Shown here piece by piece: positions 1-9,698 of a DNA stretch of 37,228 nucleotides; position 1 is the stretch's first letter; every line of letters starts with the position of its first letter. The translations under genes and the position numbers were made by a program. The stretch is taken from positions 1-37,228 of the forward strand of contig JBBHKE010002307.1 in the NCBI GenBank assembly GCA_037447655.1, given 5' to 3'. A model generated the notes under the pieces. That model did not search any database, was not told the DNA's origin, and was given only the letters and a program-made list of their open reading frames with translations. This DNA comes from Zygnema cylindricum. Taxonomy: Eukaryota > Streptophyta > Zygnematophyceae > Zygnematales > Zygnemataceae.

Positions 1-377
1 CGATAAAAATAGTGTGTATGCATGGATGGTTAAGAAGACATAAATCTTCCATTTTTTTTTCACGGAAAAAGCGTAGTATTGGATTAGTTGAGGAAATAGA
101 TAATAAACGCTTTATGAGAGATTTTAAGGTATTTTGAATTTAAACCCTTCGGCCCAAGACTGACCTTGACCTTATTTTGCAGGCAACTCCTGCTAAACTG
201 GCAAGTGTCCCAGCGGTTCCTATGGGAGTTCTTGCCCGCACTGCTTCGCTTTTTATTATGTGACCACTGTATACATGAGCATGGGTAGGGTACTACCGTC
301 TTAGGAGTGCCATTCAAAAGTTTTCTCTATTTTTGCCGCTATGCAGAAAGTAGACACATCCCATCCTTCCCTTACGC
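1..377. other. Unassigned sequence
   Basis: I recognise no gene or repeat here. A short stretch around 150-320 has balanced base composition, unlike the low-complexity DNA that follows, and could be a fragment of something longer to the left. The open frame on the minus strand has no recognisable domain. Confidence 0.3.
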
Positions 378-394
378 ATGGATGCCTTTGATGA

Positions 395-1016
395 TTTATG
401 TTTTTTTTTTGTATTTTGTCTTTTATGTAATTTGAATTTGTCTTGTCTTTCCTGTATTTTGCCTTTAGCGGATTTGTGTTGTGTATTTTGTTTTTTATGT
501 ATTTTATCTCAGATGTATTGCCTTTTGTTTATTTTGTCTTTTCTGCACTTTGTCCTTTTTGTGCTTTGTTTGTTTTGTATTTTGTCATGTTTATTTTGTT
601 TTTTGTTTTGTTTTTTCCATATTTAGTCAGTTGTATATTTTGTCTTTTCTATATTGTCTTTTTCCAAAATTTTGTCATTTCTGTATTTTATCCTTACTGT
701 GACCTTCATGTATTATGCCATTTTTGTATTTTGTCCTTCTTCAAGATTTTGCCTTTTTATGTAATTCGTCTTGTTTGCATTTTGTCATTTGTGAATTTGT
801 CTTTTCCGTATTTTGTCCTTTCTATATTTTGTCCTTTGTGTATCTTGTCGTTTGTTCATTTTGTCTTTTGTGTATTTTGTCTTTTTTGTATCTTGTCCTT
901 TTTTGTATATTTTGTCCCTTCTTTATTTTTTCCTTTGTGTGTTTTGTCTCTTCCATACTTTGTCTTTTCTGTATTTTGTCGTTGTGTATTTGTCCTTTTC
1001 TTATTTTGACATTCAA
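395..1016. repeat. Degenerate TTTTGTC-type minisatellite
   Basis: The plus strand is built from diverged units of roughly 15-16 bp around TATTTTGTCTTTTGTG, best preserved between about 800 and 1000. Because the unit is close to five codons long, it leaves several overlapping long frames rich in Phe, Leu, Cys and Val. These are artefacts of the repeat and not membrane proteins. Pyrimidines plus G dominate one strand throughout. Confidence 0.8.
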
Positions 1017-1084
1017 TGGATGTCTGATGTATATGACTGTTAACCCATTTTAAATACCTTTTGGATCCACTTGATAATCTTTTA

Positions 1085-1200
1085 CAACCGTTTGCTCTTC
1101 CTTTGTTCCTTCTTCTCTCTCTCTCTGTATTTCCCTCATCTCTCTCTCCCTCTCTCTCCCTCTCTCTCTCTTTCCCATTTTCTCTACCACTTTCCTCTCT
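1085..1200. repeat. CT-rich microsatellite
   Basis: An irregular run of CTCTCTC and CCCTCTCT on the plus strand. No coding signal. Confidence 0.8.
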
Positions 1201-1294
1201 CGTCGCCATTACTAAATTTCCTTTCTCTTCTTTGCCTTCCCTCCTTTTGGCATATCTTTTCTCTCTTCCAGATTTTTATTCGCGAATAATATGA

Positions 1295-1440
1295 TTAAAA
1301 TTATAGAACCTATTATTACCTACTAAAACACACTCGAATCAACATTTTTTTGCAGTTAACAAACTCTTCTCGACGGCTATAAATACTCAAGCATAGCCTG
1401 AAGCAAAAATTTTAACTCCAACTTTTTCGTTACCATCTTC
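1295..1440. other. AT-rich spacer with a TATA-like motif
   Basis: Unique-looking spacer between the CT tract and the heptamer array. TATAAATA at about 1379 resembles a core promoter element, but what follows is the satellite, so no gene can be assigned to it. Confidence 0.25.
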
Positions 1441-3113
1441 CAATCTCAATCCTCGATCCTCGATCTTCGATCTTCGATCCTTGGTCCTCGATCCTCGATC
1501 CTCGATCCTCGATCCTCGATCCTTGATCCTCGATCTTCGATCCAAGATCCAAGATCCTCGATCCACGATCCACGATCCACGATCCACGATCCTCGATCCA
1601 CGATCCTCGATCCACGATCCACGATCCTCGATCCTCGATCCTCGATCCTCGATCCTCGATCCACGATCCTCGATCCTCGATCCACGATCCTCGATCCTCG
1701 ATCCTCGATCCTCGATCCTCGATCCTCGATCCTCGATCCTCGATCCTCGATCCTCGATCCTCGATCCTCGGATCCTCAATCCTCGATCCTCGATCCACGA
1801 TCCTTTCCTCGATCCTCGATCCTCGATCCACGATCTTCGATTCACGATCCTCGATCCTTGATCCAAGATCTTCGATCCACGATCATCGATCCACAATCCA
1901 AGATCCTCGATCCTCGATCCTCGATCTTCGATCCTCGATCTTCGATCCTCGATCCTTGATCTTCGATCATCGATGATCCTCGATCCTCGATCGTCGATCC
2001 TCCATCCTCGATCCTTGATCCTTGATCCGCGATCCCCGATCCACGATCCTTGATCCTCCAACCTCGATCCTCGATCCTTGATCCTCTATCCTCGATCCTC
2101 CATCCACAATCTTCGATCCACGATCCACGATCCTCGATTCACGATCCACGATCCTCAATCTTGATCTTCGATCCTCGATCCTCGATCCTCGATCCACAAT
2201 CCACGATCCACGATCCTCGACTTGATCCTCGATCCTCGATCCACAATCCACGATCCTCGATCGTTGATCCTCGATCCTCGAATCCACGATCCAAGATCCT
2301 CGATCCTCGATCATACATCCTCCCTCATTCATCCTCAATCCTCGATCTTCGATCCTCGATCCTCGATCATCGATCCTCGATCCACGATACACGATCCACG
2401 ATCCACGATCTACGATCCTTGATTCTCGATCCTCGATCCTCGATCCGCGATTCTCGATCCTCGATCCTCGATTTTCGATCCTCGATCCTCGATTCTTGAT
2501 CCTCGATCCACGATCCTCGATCCACGATCCACTATTCATGATCCACGATCCACAATCCACAATCCACAATCCACAATCCACAATCCACGATCCTATATCG
2601 TCGATCCTCGATCCTCGATCCTCCATCCTCGATCCTCCATCTTCGATCCTCGATCCTCGATTTTCGATCCTCAATCTTAGATCCTCGATCCTCGATCCTC
2701 AATCATGGATCCTGGATGTTGGATCTTGGATCATCGATCCTCGATCGTCGATCCTCGATCCACGATCCACGATCCACGATCTACGATCCACGAACCACGA
2801 TAATCGATCCACAATCCACGATCCACGATAATCGATTCACCATCCACGATGCACGATTCACGATCCTCGATCCTCGATCGTACATCCTCGATCCTGGATC
2901 CTCGATCCTCAATCCTCGATCCTTGATCCTCGATCCATGATCCTCGATCCTCGATCCTCGATCCTCGATCCTCGTTCCTCAATCCTCGATCTTCGATCCT
3001 CGATCCTCGATCCACGTTCCACGTTCCACGATCCTCGATCCACGATCCTCGATACTCGATCCTCGATCCACGATCCTCGGTCCACGATCCTCAATCCACG
3101 ATCCTCGATCCTC
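1441..3113. repeat. Heptanucleotide satellite array (GATCCTC/GATCCAC)
   Basis: About 1.67 kb of a 7-bp tandem repeat. The two main variants are GATCCTC and GATCCAC, interspersed with GATCTTC, GATCCTT and rarer forms. Long homogeneous GATCCTC runs occur near 1620-1770, and mixed CTC/CAC blocks elsewhere. Seven is not a multiple of three and the consensus contains no stop codon in any of the six frames, so long open frames appear on both strands (periodic ILDPRSS on plus, EDRGSRI on minus). These are not genes. There is a GATC site nearly every 7 bp. It is not the plant telomere repeat. Confidence 0.95.
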
Positions 3114-3126
3114 AAATTTTTAGTAT

Positions 3127-3170
3127 GTGTAATTAGTGCTAGCATAGTTATTAGTCTGTATAGTACCGGT
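3127..3170 (+). repeat. Short dispersed module, copy 1
   Basis: Contains GTTATTAGTCTGTATA followed by TAGTACCG. A near copy lies about 290 bp downstream, on the other side of the poly(T) tract. The two copies may be remnants of one duplicated sequence separated by slippage-prone DNA. Confidence 0.5.
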
Positions 3171-3210
3171 TTTTTTTTTTTTTTCTTTGTTTTTTGTTTT
3201 TTTTTTTTTT

Positions 3211-3273
<63 letters not shown>

Positions 3274-3362
3274 CATTGTTCTTTGTTTTTTTTTTTTTTC
3301 ATTTTTTTTTTGTTCATTGTTCTATGTTTTTTTGTTTTTTTTTCTTTGTTCTTTATTCTTTG
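3169..3362. repeat. Poly(T)/TTTG tract
   Basis: Nearly 200 bp of T runs broken by G or C, including one uninterrupted T run of more than 50. Length and sequence are likely to be unreliable in any assembly. Apparent Phe-rich frames are artefacts. Confidence 0.9.
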
Positions 3363-3429
3363 TCTGTAAAAATATTATTAGCACATTTTTAGTTCATGCA
3401 AGTAGTATTAATACATTTTGTATAATAAA

Positions 3430-3502
3430 TATTTTTATAGTTATTAGTCTGTATAATTAGTTTTAGTACCGTTATTACATAATTAGTGTTAATATTCATA
3501 GC
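3430..3502 (+). repeat. Short dispersed module, copy 2
   Basis: Repeats GTTATTAGTCTGTATA and, after a short insertion, TAGTACCG, as in the copy at 3127-3170. It abuts the point where copia element E1 loses similarity to its family, so it marks the truncation boundary. Confidence 0.5.
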
Positions 3503-4918
3503 TACCAGATCCCATGTTTGGGCCTCCATGATAGACTTCATTTCCTCATTGACTGCTTCCACCCAGTGTTCCCTTTCATTACTCGAAAAAGCTTCCGTCA
3601 ACGTTAGAGGCTCTTCTATTTGTGCTGAGTGAGCAAAGGCTGCATTTTCTCCCCTGAGTCGCGCACTTCGCCTCACTCCACCTGGAAATTCTGATGCTGG
3701 TATAGATGGTTGGGTCCTCCTCCTTGATACATGTGATTCTTCTTGTGATTCAGTTTTGGCTTGAGGTAGAGGAGAGTCTGCAACTCTTTCGGTCATGACA
3801 CTTCCTGTTTCTGGTGGAGAAGATGATTGCAACTCACTTTGAGCTAATTTAGATGCATTTTCTATATTTTTCTTAAAAAACATGGGATTTTCCTCTAAAA
3901 AGATATAATCGACACTTCTATCCTTCTTCTCATCTATACGCTCATTAAATACATCTATTCTTTTTCCTTCATCCTTCACAATAATGATTCTGGCTACCAC
4001 AACTCTATTTCTCTTAGTGTCATACACTTTATAACCTTTAGCATAATCATCATACCCTAGAAATAGCAATGGTATACCTTTTGGTTCTAGCTTCCTTTTC
4101 TGCGGATCATTTTCTAACATAAAAACCTTACTTGCAAAAACCTTGAAGTGACTTACATCTGGTTTGTGTCCTGTCCACATTTCATAGGGAGTTTTATCTT
4201 TTACTACCCTTGTTTTTAACCTGTTTCTCACATAAGCTGCACAATTCATAGCATTTGCCCAAAACTTGTAATCTATGTCCATTTCACCCATCATTGTCCT
4301 AGCACACTCTGATATAGTCATATTCATCCTCTCAGAAACACCGTTTTGTTCCGGAGAATAAGGAACAGTAAGCTGACGTGAGATTCCATACAATTTTAGG
4401 AATTCTGCAAACTCAATAGAAATGTACTCCCCTCCATTATCAGATCTAAACCCTGCTATCTTTCTCTCATGCAGATTTTCAACCCAAGCCTTATACTCTT
4501 TAAATTTTGCAAAGACTTCATCCTTACTTTTCAAAAAATAAATTGTAGTGAACCTATTATAGTCATTCGTAAAAGTAAGCATAAACTTAACCCCTCCCAC
4601 AGATGGGTACCTAGATGGCCCCCATACATCTGAATAAATTAGTTCTAGCACCGTGCTACTTCTATGATCAGTTTGCGAAGGGAAAGGCAACTTATGGATT
4701 TTTCCCATTGCATAGCCATCACATACATTTGATGTTGGTTTTTGACTAATTTTTACACCTTCCACCATTTTATGATTTACCATCTTTGCTAATCTATCAT
4801 AATTCACATGTCCTAAACGTTTATGCCATAAATCACAATCACTGATTACACTTGAGTACATAACATCATTTTCATTATCATTTGCAAGACTCAACCGATA
4901 CAAATTGTTTCCTCCAGA
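3503..4918 (-). pseudogene. E1 integrase and start of reverse transcriptase
   Basis: Starts with the GAG-pre-integrase zinc region (WHKRLGH, then CDGYAMGK in place of the usual CxxC, so the second Cys is Tyr). The integrase core follows, with the catalytic triad visible as YSDVWG, SDNGGE and PEQNGVSER. Next come the MWTGHKP and LGYDDYAKGYKVYD segments typical of copia integrase C-termini, an Ser/Pro/Glu-rich linker, and HWVEAVNEEM at the start of RVT_2. It then runs into unrelated AT-rich DNA. Upstream it is separated from the protease by an in-frame TAA at 4919-4921. The zinc-finger change and the truncation mark a dead copy. Confidence 0.88.
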
Positions 4919-4998
4919 TTACCCCTTTGCAACTATTTTCCCATTCTTACTTACTGTTTTCTTTCCATTCTCAGAAATAGTTTTAAAACTTTCCTTTT

Positions 4999-5280
4999 CT
5001 ACCACTGACGTAGAGAAAAAGTTTTTTTAAAACCTGGGACATGCAACACATCTTCCAAGACCCTTTTCACAGGTTTTCCCTCTTCATGAAACATAAGTGA
5101 CACCCTCCCCTCTGCTTTCGACTCAACAAATGTATCATCACTAAAATAAATTTTGATGGGTGAAATAGATACAATACTCTCAAATAGATGGCGATTGCGG
5201 GCCATGTGGGCAGATGCGCCGAAGTCCATAATCCATTGTCTTCCTCCACGTCTTCCGTTTCTTATGCCATCGCAAAGTAT
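4999..5280 (-). pseudogene. E1 aspartic protease remnant
   Basis: The copia protease signature appears as WIMDFGASAHM: the catalytic Asp is kept but the usual Ser of DSG is Phe. The later LHVPGFKK segment is also typical. The frame is lost in an A/T homopolymer near 5025-5030, one base short of the frame used by the downstream integrase, and soon meets a stop. In an active element this protease would cleave the Gag-Pol polyprotein inside virus-like particles. Confidence 0.75.
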
Positions 5281-5431
5281 TTGTTTTCACTGTTGATCGG
5301 AAAGCTGCTCACGTCCTCCTCCTTTAGTTCGTTAAGAGAGCAGTTGAGGGACCACCTGATTAAGAAGGAACCTGGCTTTCGTCCCATCTAGAGCAAAAAT
5401 TTCTTGTGGCTTTCGCTCCTTTGTAAGCATG

Positions 5432-5473
5432 ACACATTCTCAACACATGCCCCTTTTCATCACAGTAATAGCA
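5432..5473 (-). other. E1 Gag CCHC zinc knuckle
   Basis: The minus strand reads CYYCDEKGHVLRMC, an intact C-X2-C-X4-H-X4-C nucleocapsid motif that would bind element RNA. It is the only one of the three zinc knuckles in this window with all four ligands. It sits between a Gly/Ser-rich linker and the protease, as usual for copia Gag. Confidence 0.85.
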
Positions 5474-5474
5474 T

Positions 5475-6129
5475 GTCAAAGGTGACCTTCTAGGACCACT
5501 ACCTCCACCACTGCCACTACCGATCTTAGAATCAGAAAACTGGTGAGCTAATGCCTAAACAGACTTACTACTACCTTTTTGTGACATTTGGTTAGCTTCT
5601 TCACTCAAAATAAGTTTAATTGCTAAAGCTATGTTCCATTGATGCTGTGGAATAGCCCTAAGCCTATCCATGGCTCCCTTATATTCATCGGGCAAAGTTC
5701 TCATCAACAACATAGCCTGCTGAGGTGGGGAAAAGTCCCCACCTGCACTAGTACTCTGAAAAAACAACCTTTTCATAGCATGACAATGATCAAACATACT
5801 ACCTCCAATTACTTAAATTCAAAAATCTGAGTGGCTATGTTTGTCTGGACGGTAACATCTAGCTGAACATACAAAGCACGTACACTTAACCAAACTTCAC
5901 ATGCTTTCTTTATCTCAAGATACAAGATTACCAAATCTTTTGTCATAGACTGCTTCAAGATGTTGAGGCAGTGGAGATTCTTCTTTCTTTAATCTGGCGC
6001 AGTCACATCCGCTGTTCCTTCCACAATAGGTGACAAGTCCCTCTCCTCGAAATATGAGCTCAACATATCTTCCCATTATAAGTAGTCAATCTGTCAAAAA
6101 TAGGCAATTTTGGCGTTCGGCCTATAACC
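5475..6129 (-). pseudogene. E1 Gag (capsid region), broken
   Basis: The capsid core is recognised from MLLMRTLPDEYKGAMDRL and HQWNIALAIKLILSEEANQ (the UBN2-type Gag segment), matching E2 (LLMKLPDEYENIVNRV) and E3 (LLKRLPSEYKGASDKM). An in-frame TAG at 5555-5557 sits in SV*ALA where E2 reads SVQALA. The N-terminus lies immediately downstream of the LTR: the frame GRTPKLPIFDR begins at an ATA triplet inside the primer-binding site. The 5800-6060 part is frame-shifted. Confidence 0.7.
6112..6129 (-). promoter_or_regulatory. E1 primer-binding site (half-tRNA type)
   Basis: Directly after the LTR end (CTCAACA) the minus strand reads GGTTATAGGCC. Apart from one A/G difference, this is the complement of the anticodon loop and 5' stem strand of plant initiator tRNA-Met (expected GGTTATGGGCCCACC). 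It does not begin with TGG, so it cannot pair with a tRNA 3' CCA end. Gag appears to start within it. Confidence 0.65.
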
Positions 6130-6350
6130 TGTTGAGGGTCATGGGCATTTAGATTCGGTTGGCATCCACTCCCACTAAGAGTCACACTTGCACCAGTCGG
6201 GATATTCGTCCGTAGAGAAGTAAGTGGAGCACTAGGGCTAATTGTAGCACTTCGAACAAGAGCTGAGCCATTATGAAACATATTAGCCGAAGCCAACGTT
6301 AAGAGAAATGCCTAGAAGACTAGATATATACTGTAAGATATATTGAAAAG
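6130..6350 (-). mobile_element. E1 5' LTR, 3' part
   Basis: Identified by its position just upstream of the primer-binding site, its CAACA end, and a homologous copy on the opposite strand at about 7325-7545. The shared stretch includes ATATCTTACAGTA, a degenerate ATG-containing region, and a Ser/Pro/Ala-coding stretch ending in CCCATGACC. The outer boundary is unresolved. If the LTR begins at the TGTTCCACAC seen on the minus strand at about 6883, it would be about 754 bp and include one tRNA-like sequence. Confidence 0.6.
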
Positions 6351-6791
6351 TAAGCTTTAGTAAGTCTTAGAAAATTGAGTCTAGGACTTATAATATTTTT
6401 GGAATACCAACTATTCAATATTGACCAAATTTAGTGTGGAATTTTTATAGTATCTACATAAATAGTTATCTTTCAGTAAATTAGTGTGTAGGTCGCCAAT
6501 GAATGTGGACGTGATAAGAATCACGCGGATTTTTAGGGTATAGATATTGTTCGTGGACAATTCTGGTCCAAACACTTAGATTTTTGTCATTAGGTTTTCT
6601 GGTGAACCCTATACATATGTTTTAGATGTTTTCTAGATCTTTCAAGTATTTAGTTCAATTAGGATTGATCAATTCAATAGAGAATGTGTTCGATTGGCAC
6701 GTGAAGCCGGTCCAATACGGGGTAGAATATGGAAATATCCATACTCGAGCCGCCCGTAATAAATCGGTACGGACCCGCTTGTCTCTACATC

Positions 6792-6863
6792 GAGCTGGTG
6801 GCACAGTGGTAGTGCGTTAGCAGCTGAAGTGAAAGGTCCCAGGTTCGAGCCCTGGCCGGCTCA
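6792..6863 (+). ncRNA. tRNA-like sequence, copy 1
   Basis: 72 nt that fold like a tRNA: a 7-bp acceptor stem (GAGCTGG with CCGGCTC), a 4-bp D stem (GCAC/GTGC), a 5-nt variable loop AGGTC, and a perfect 5-bp T stem (CCAGG/CCTGG) around TTCGAGC. Pol III box A (TGGCACAGTGG) and box B (GTTCGAGCC) match consensus. The anticodon stem has a mismatch and loop position 33 is G rather than T, so it is probably not a working tRNA. A tRNA-derived SINE head or an LTR-borne module is more likely. Confidence 0.6.
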
Positions 6864-7075
6864 ATTTTCCTAAGTGTGGAACATGCCGAATCCCGAATTT
6901 CTACGAAATCTAATACGGTATCAACCAAGCGGGATTGCGGATGGTTTTATCGGCTTTCCCGTGAGGGGGGGTGTTGGATTGGCACATGAAGCCTGTCCAA
7001 TACGGGGTAGAATATGGAATATCCATACTCAAGCAGCCCGTAATAAATCGGTACGGACCCGCCAGTCTCAACATC

Positions 7076-7147
7076 GAGCTGGTGGCACAGTGGTAGTGCG
7101 TTCGCAGCTGAAGTGAAAGGTCCTAGGTTCGAACCCTGGCCAGCTCA
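7076..7147 (+). ncRNA. tRNA-like sequence, copy 2
   Basis: Tandem-duplicate partner of the sequence at 6792. The acceptor stem (GAGCTGG/CCAGCTC) is fully Watson-Crick. The D stem is unchanged and the anticodon stem improves to TTCGC/GTGAA with a G-T pair. The T stem has one wobble pair around TTCGAAC. Compensating or stem-neutral differences between the copies are visible, but position 33 is again G. Confidence 0.6.
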
Positions 7148-7324
7148 ATTTTCCCAAGTGTGGGACATGCCGAACCCCGGATTTCTAGGAATTTTAACAG
7201 AATGTACATTCTACGCAGAGTTTAAAGAAATGAGAGCACTAAGTGCAGTCTAAGGTGTTTTGAGCTCTATTGTCTTTGATTTACTTCTAGTACATGTTTG
7301 TTTGGTTGAAAGACCTCTTTTATT

Positions 7325-7545
7325 TGTAGTTACATATCTTACAGTATTGATCTAGTCTGATAGGTATTCCTCTTTGGGTTTGCTTCCGCTAACATGTTTG
7401 ATAATGGCTCAGCTCCTGCTGGAAGTGCTCCTATTAGCCCTAGTGCTCCACTTGCTCCTCCAGGGACGAATATCCCAGCAGGTGCAAGTGTGACTCCTAG
7501 TGGGAGTGGATCACAGCCGAGTCTAAATGCCCATGACCTTCAGCA
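7325..7545 (+). mobile_element. LTR-C: end of an E1-type LTR on the plus strand
   Basis: Inverted copy of the E1 LTR end. Both contain ATATCTTACAGTA, ATGTTTSATAATGG and a stretch that would translate as SPSAPL...NIPxGASVT, and both end in CCCATGACC. It ends at CAGCA (7545), exactly where the non-LTR reverse-transcriptase frame starts. That frame therefore lost its 5' part at this LTR. The start of LTR-C is not resolved; the TGTTGG at 6972 is a candidate. Confidence 0.6.
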
Positions 7546-9369
7546 GATTCGACCTCCTCATTCAGGTAGCCTCAGAGATTGCTCGTGGTCACATTCCCCA
7601 TAGTGTAGTCCAGCTACTTTTCTGCCGCTCGACTTATAGCTTTTTCTAAGCCTACTGGGGGGATTCGTCCGATCGCCATTTGTGAAGTTTTGTACCGCTT
7701 GGTGGCTCGTGCTATTTGCATACAACTCCAGGGAGTGTTTCACGACCATTTTTCGCCGCATCAATTTGGTGTTGCTACAAAAGGTGGTTGTGAGGCGTTT
7801 ATCCATGGTTTGCAAACTGTTTTGGATCTACATCCGGACTGGGTGGTCCTTCAGTTGGATGTGGCTAATGCCTTGAATAGGGTTGATCGTAATGTTATTT
7901 TCCTAGAACTATGACATGCACCTTCACCTATCATTCAATTGTTCCCTTTTGTTTGATCCTTTGATGCTCGGCCTAGCCCTCTACTCTTTCCTTTTGGGGG
8001 TCCTTTGGGTGATGTTGCCATTGTAGAGTCCGCAATTGGCACTCACCAAGGTGATCCTTTAGGGGCACCATATTTTGCTCTTGCCCATCTTCAAGCATTA
8101 CGAGCGTCAGCCACAGCCTTCCCTGGTTGCTTATTTCCTTGAATCACGAATGACACGCATATTGTGGGTCCCCCCGATGACGTTTTTTTTGCTTTCTCTC
8201 ATTTTGCGGACCAACTCCATCAGATCGGGCTCTTTGCTAAACCATCTAAGTATGTAGCTTGGTGCCCACAAGGTTTGCCGTCGGATTGCCCGCTCCCCAA
8301 CGGTTTTCGTCTTGCATCTCGCGATGTGGGTATCAAGGCTTTAGTTTGCCCTATTGGTGGTACTTCTTTTGTCAACCAAGTGGTTGAGGATGCGTTGTTG
8401 GAGGATCTTTCTCATAGCGACAATCTTCCTAAGCTGTTGGATGCACAAGTTGCGTTTTTTATCTTGATCCGTTGTTTTGCTTAGCGCCCTCTCTATCTTG
8501 CGAGGACTTCACCACATACGACTTATTTTTCATCTTCCCTTCAAGATTTTGACGACTAGCTTTTGGGTGTGCTTCATCGTCTCGTTGGTCATGGGATTTT
8601 TGATCGTCCGGAGGGGCCACTCGCTCGTCCACAAGCCAACCTCCCTATTTCCAGCGGCGGTTTAGGTTTGATTTACGTGGCCAAAGTTGCGCCAGCCGCG
8701 TATTTGGGTAGTTGGGCTTTGGTGGTTCCTACCATCACTTATCGTTTCATTGTGGATGATGTCCCCATTCTGGCGCAAGTTGTCTCTAAGGTGGAAGACA
8801 AGTTGTTTCCATTTCACCAAGCTCTCCTTGCGCTACTACCCCCGAACGATCGAAACAAAGTTCCACCTTTTCATTCTCTCATGGCCGACACTAACTTCCA
8901 ACTTCATCAACACATATCTGAGAAAGTGGCGTCTCTGATTTTGCAAACCTCGTGGAGGCGCTACCTACTGCTCAAGCGCGTGCTCATTTACGTTCGTGTT
9001 CTGGGCATGAGGCTGGTGCGTGGCTACAAGCAACACCACCTTTTTCGACACTCTGTCTATCGTCTGAAAAATTTACTATTGCTCTACGTTTGTTGTTGGG
9101 TTTGCCTCACCCTCCGCTTTTGGGGGGCCCTCGGTGCGTTTGTAACCAGCCCATTGATGCTGAGGAAATCTATTTGCTTCGTTGCTTGCATGGGGGAGAA
9201 CAAGGTGTCGCGCATGATTTGGTTCGAGATGCCATTCCTGCCATTGGAGCCGAGGCGGGCTACACCGTCAAACGTAAGGTTTCTAATATACTTCCATCTC
9301 GGCCCCAATCTAAGGGTTCTCGGAGCCCTCGGGTTGGCTTGGTTTTTCTTCATGGTGTTGGGATGACGG
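7546..9369 (+). pseudogene. Non-LTR retrotransposon reverse transcriptase, part 1
   Basis: Recognised from the RVT_1 motif series: KPTGGIRPIAI near 7650, HQFGVATKGG near 7770, motif A LDVANALNRVDR near 7860, motif B HQGDPLGAPYFALA near 8050, and the motif C region TNDTHIVGPPDD near 8150, where the catalytic YxDD has become an Asn-Asp pair. After the thumb come LRSCSGHEAGAWLQA, LGLPHP and the Cys-rich CVCNQPIDAEE...LLRC. That last motif resembles the zinc motif ahead of the restriction-like endonuclease of R2-type elements. The frame is broken by stops (near 7911, 8140, 8482) and shifts (near 8945). It ends at MTV, where LTR-A begins; the continuation is at 23233. Confidence 0.8.
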
Positions 9370-9698
9370 TGTAATTTTGTGGTCGCCATTGACACACAAA
9401 ATTAGAAGTCTACCGAAAGCCCTCTAGGATAAAATCTACTTTCCCACGTTGACGAAGAATAAAAGGCAATCTGAACCCAAACCGATTTGACCAACCTCTT
9501 CTTTGTTACAAACGCAGAAGAAATCTCCAAATTTTCTCTTCTGAGCTGTTAATTATCTGAGGTCAAAGTTGGCCTTTTGTATACAAGCTCACTGGGAGAG
9601 AGGCGGCTGCCTCCAATTTTCCTAAGTCCTAATCCTCTCTCTAAACCTTGTATTACTGATGTACGCAACGAATCAGAGGTAAGTATCGTACAGTAAGG
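9370..9698 (-). mobile_element. Solo LTR-A, first part
   Basis: Starts on the plus strand with TGTAATTTTGTGGTCGCC, clearly the counterpart of TGTAATTCTGTGACCTCC at the same end of the E2 LTRs. It continues with related blocks (GGTCAAAGTTGG, CACTGGGAGAGAGGC, CTAAGTCCTAA) up to the E3 insertion. Transcriptional sense is minus, as for E2. It resumes at 22575. The two parts sum to about 983 bp, against 960 and 979 for the E2 LTRs. No internal region is present, so this is a solo LTR. Its target duplication is not clear (GACGG on the left). Confidence 0.8.

Larger units (their letters stand above)
3503..6350 (-). mobile_element. Ty1/copia retrotransposon E1, truncated, minus strand
   Basis: Read on the minus strand the order is LTR end (6130), primer-binding site, Gag with zinc knuckle, aspartic protease, integrase, then the first residues of reverse transcriptase. 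Protease-integrase-RT order defines copia rather than gypsy. Similarity stops after the motif QTWDLV at about 3503, so most of RT, all of RNase H and the 3' LTR are missing. The Gag-Pol frame is broken by at least two in-frame stops (about 5555 and 4919) and by frameshifts in Gag and at the end of the protease, so this copy cannot be autonomous. The outer end of its 5' LTR is not resolved; 6350 is a minimum. Confidence 0.85.
6687..7190 (+). repeat. 285-bp tandem duplication with tRNA-like cores
   Basis: Two copies, 6687-6971 and 6972 to about 7190 (the second incomplete), each starting TGTTSGATTGGCACRTGAAGC and continuing through GGTAGAATATGG, CCGTAATAAATCGGTACGGACCCG, a tRNA-like sequence and AATTTTCCYAAGTGTGGRACATGCCGAA. 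The TGTT start is typical of an LTR. The copies differ by scattered substitutions and small indels, so the duplication is not recent. Confidence 0.85.

Noticed and set aside
1441-3113. CRISPR array
   Set aside because: Units are contiguous 7-mers with no spacers and no cas genes are present.
1387-3145. Long open frames (up to about 235 codons) on both strands across the heptamer array
   Set aside because: The 7-bp consensus has no stop in any frame, so open frames are automatic. The peptides are strictly periodic.
6060-6296. Ser/Pro/Ala-rich N-terminus of E1 Gag, with a second copy at 7394
   Set aside because: It lies upstream of the primer-binding site, so it belongs to the LTR; both copies are LTR ends.
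6792-7147. Functional tRNA genes
   Set aside because: No T at position 33, imperfect anticodon stem in one copy, and placement in a duplicated LTR-like unit.
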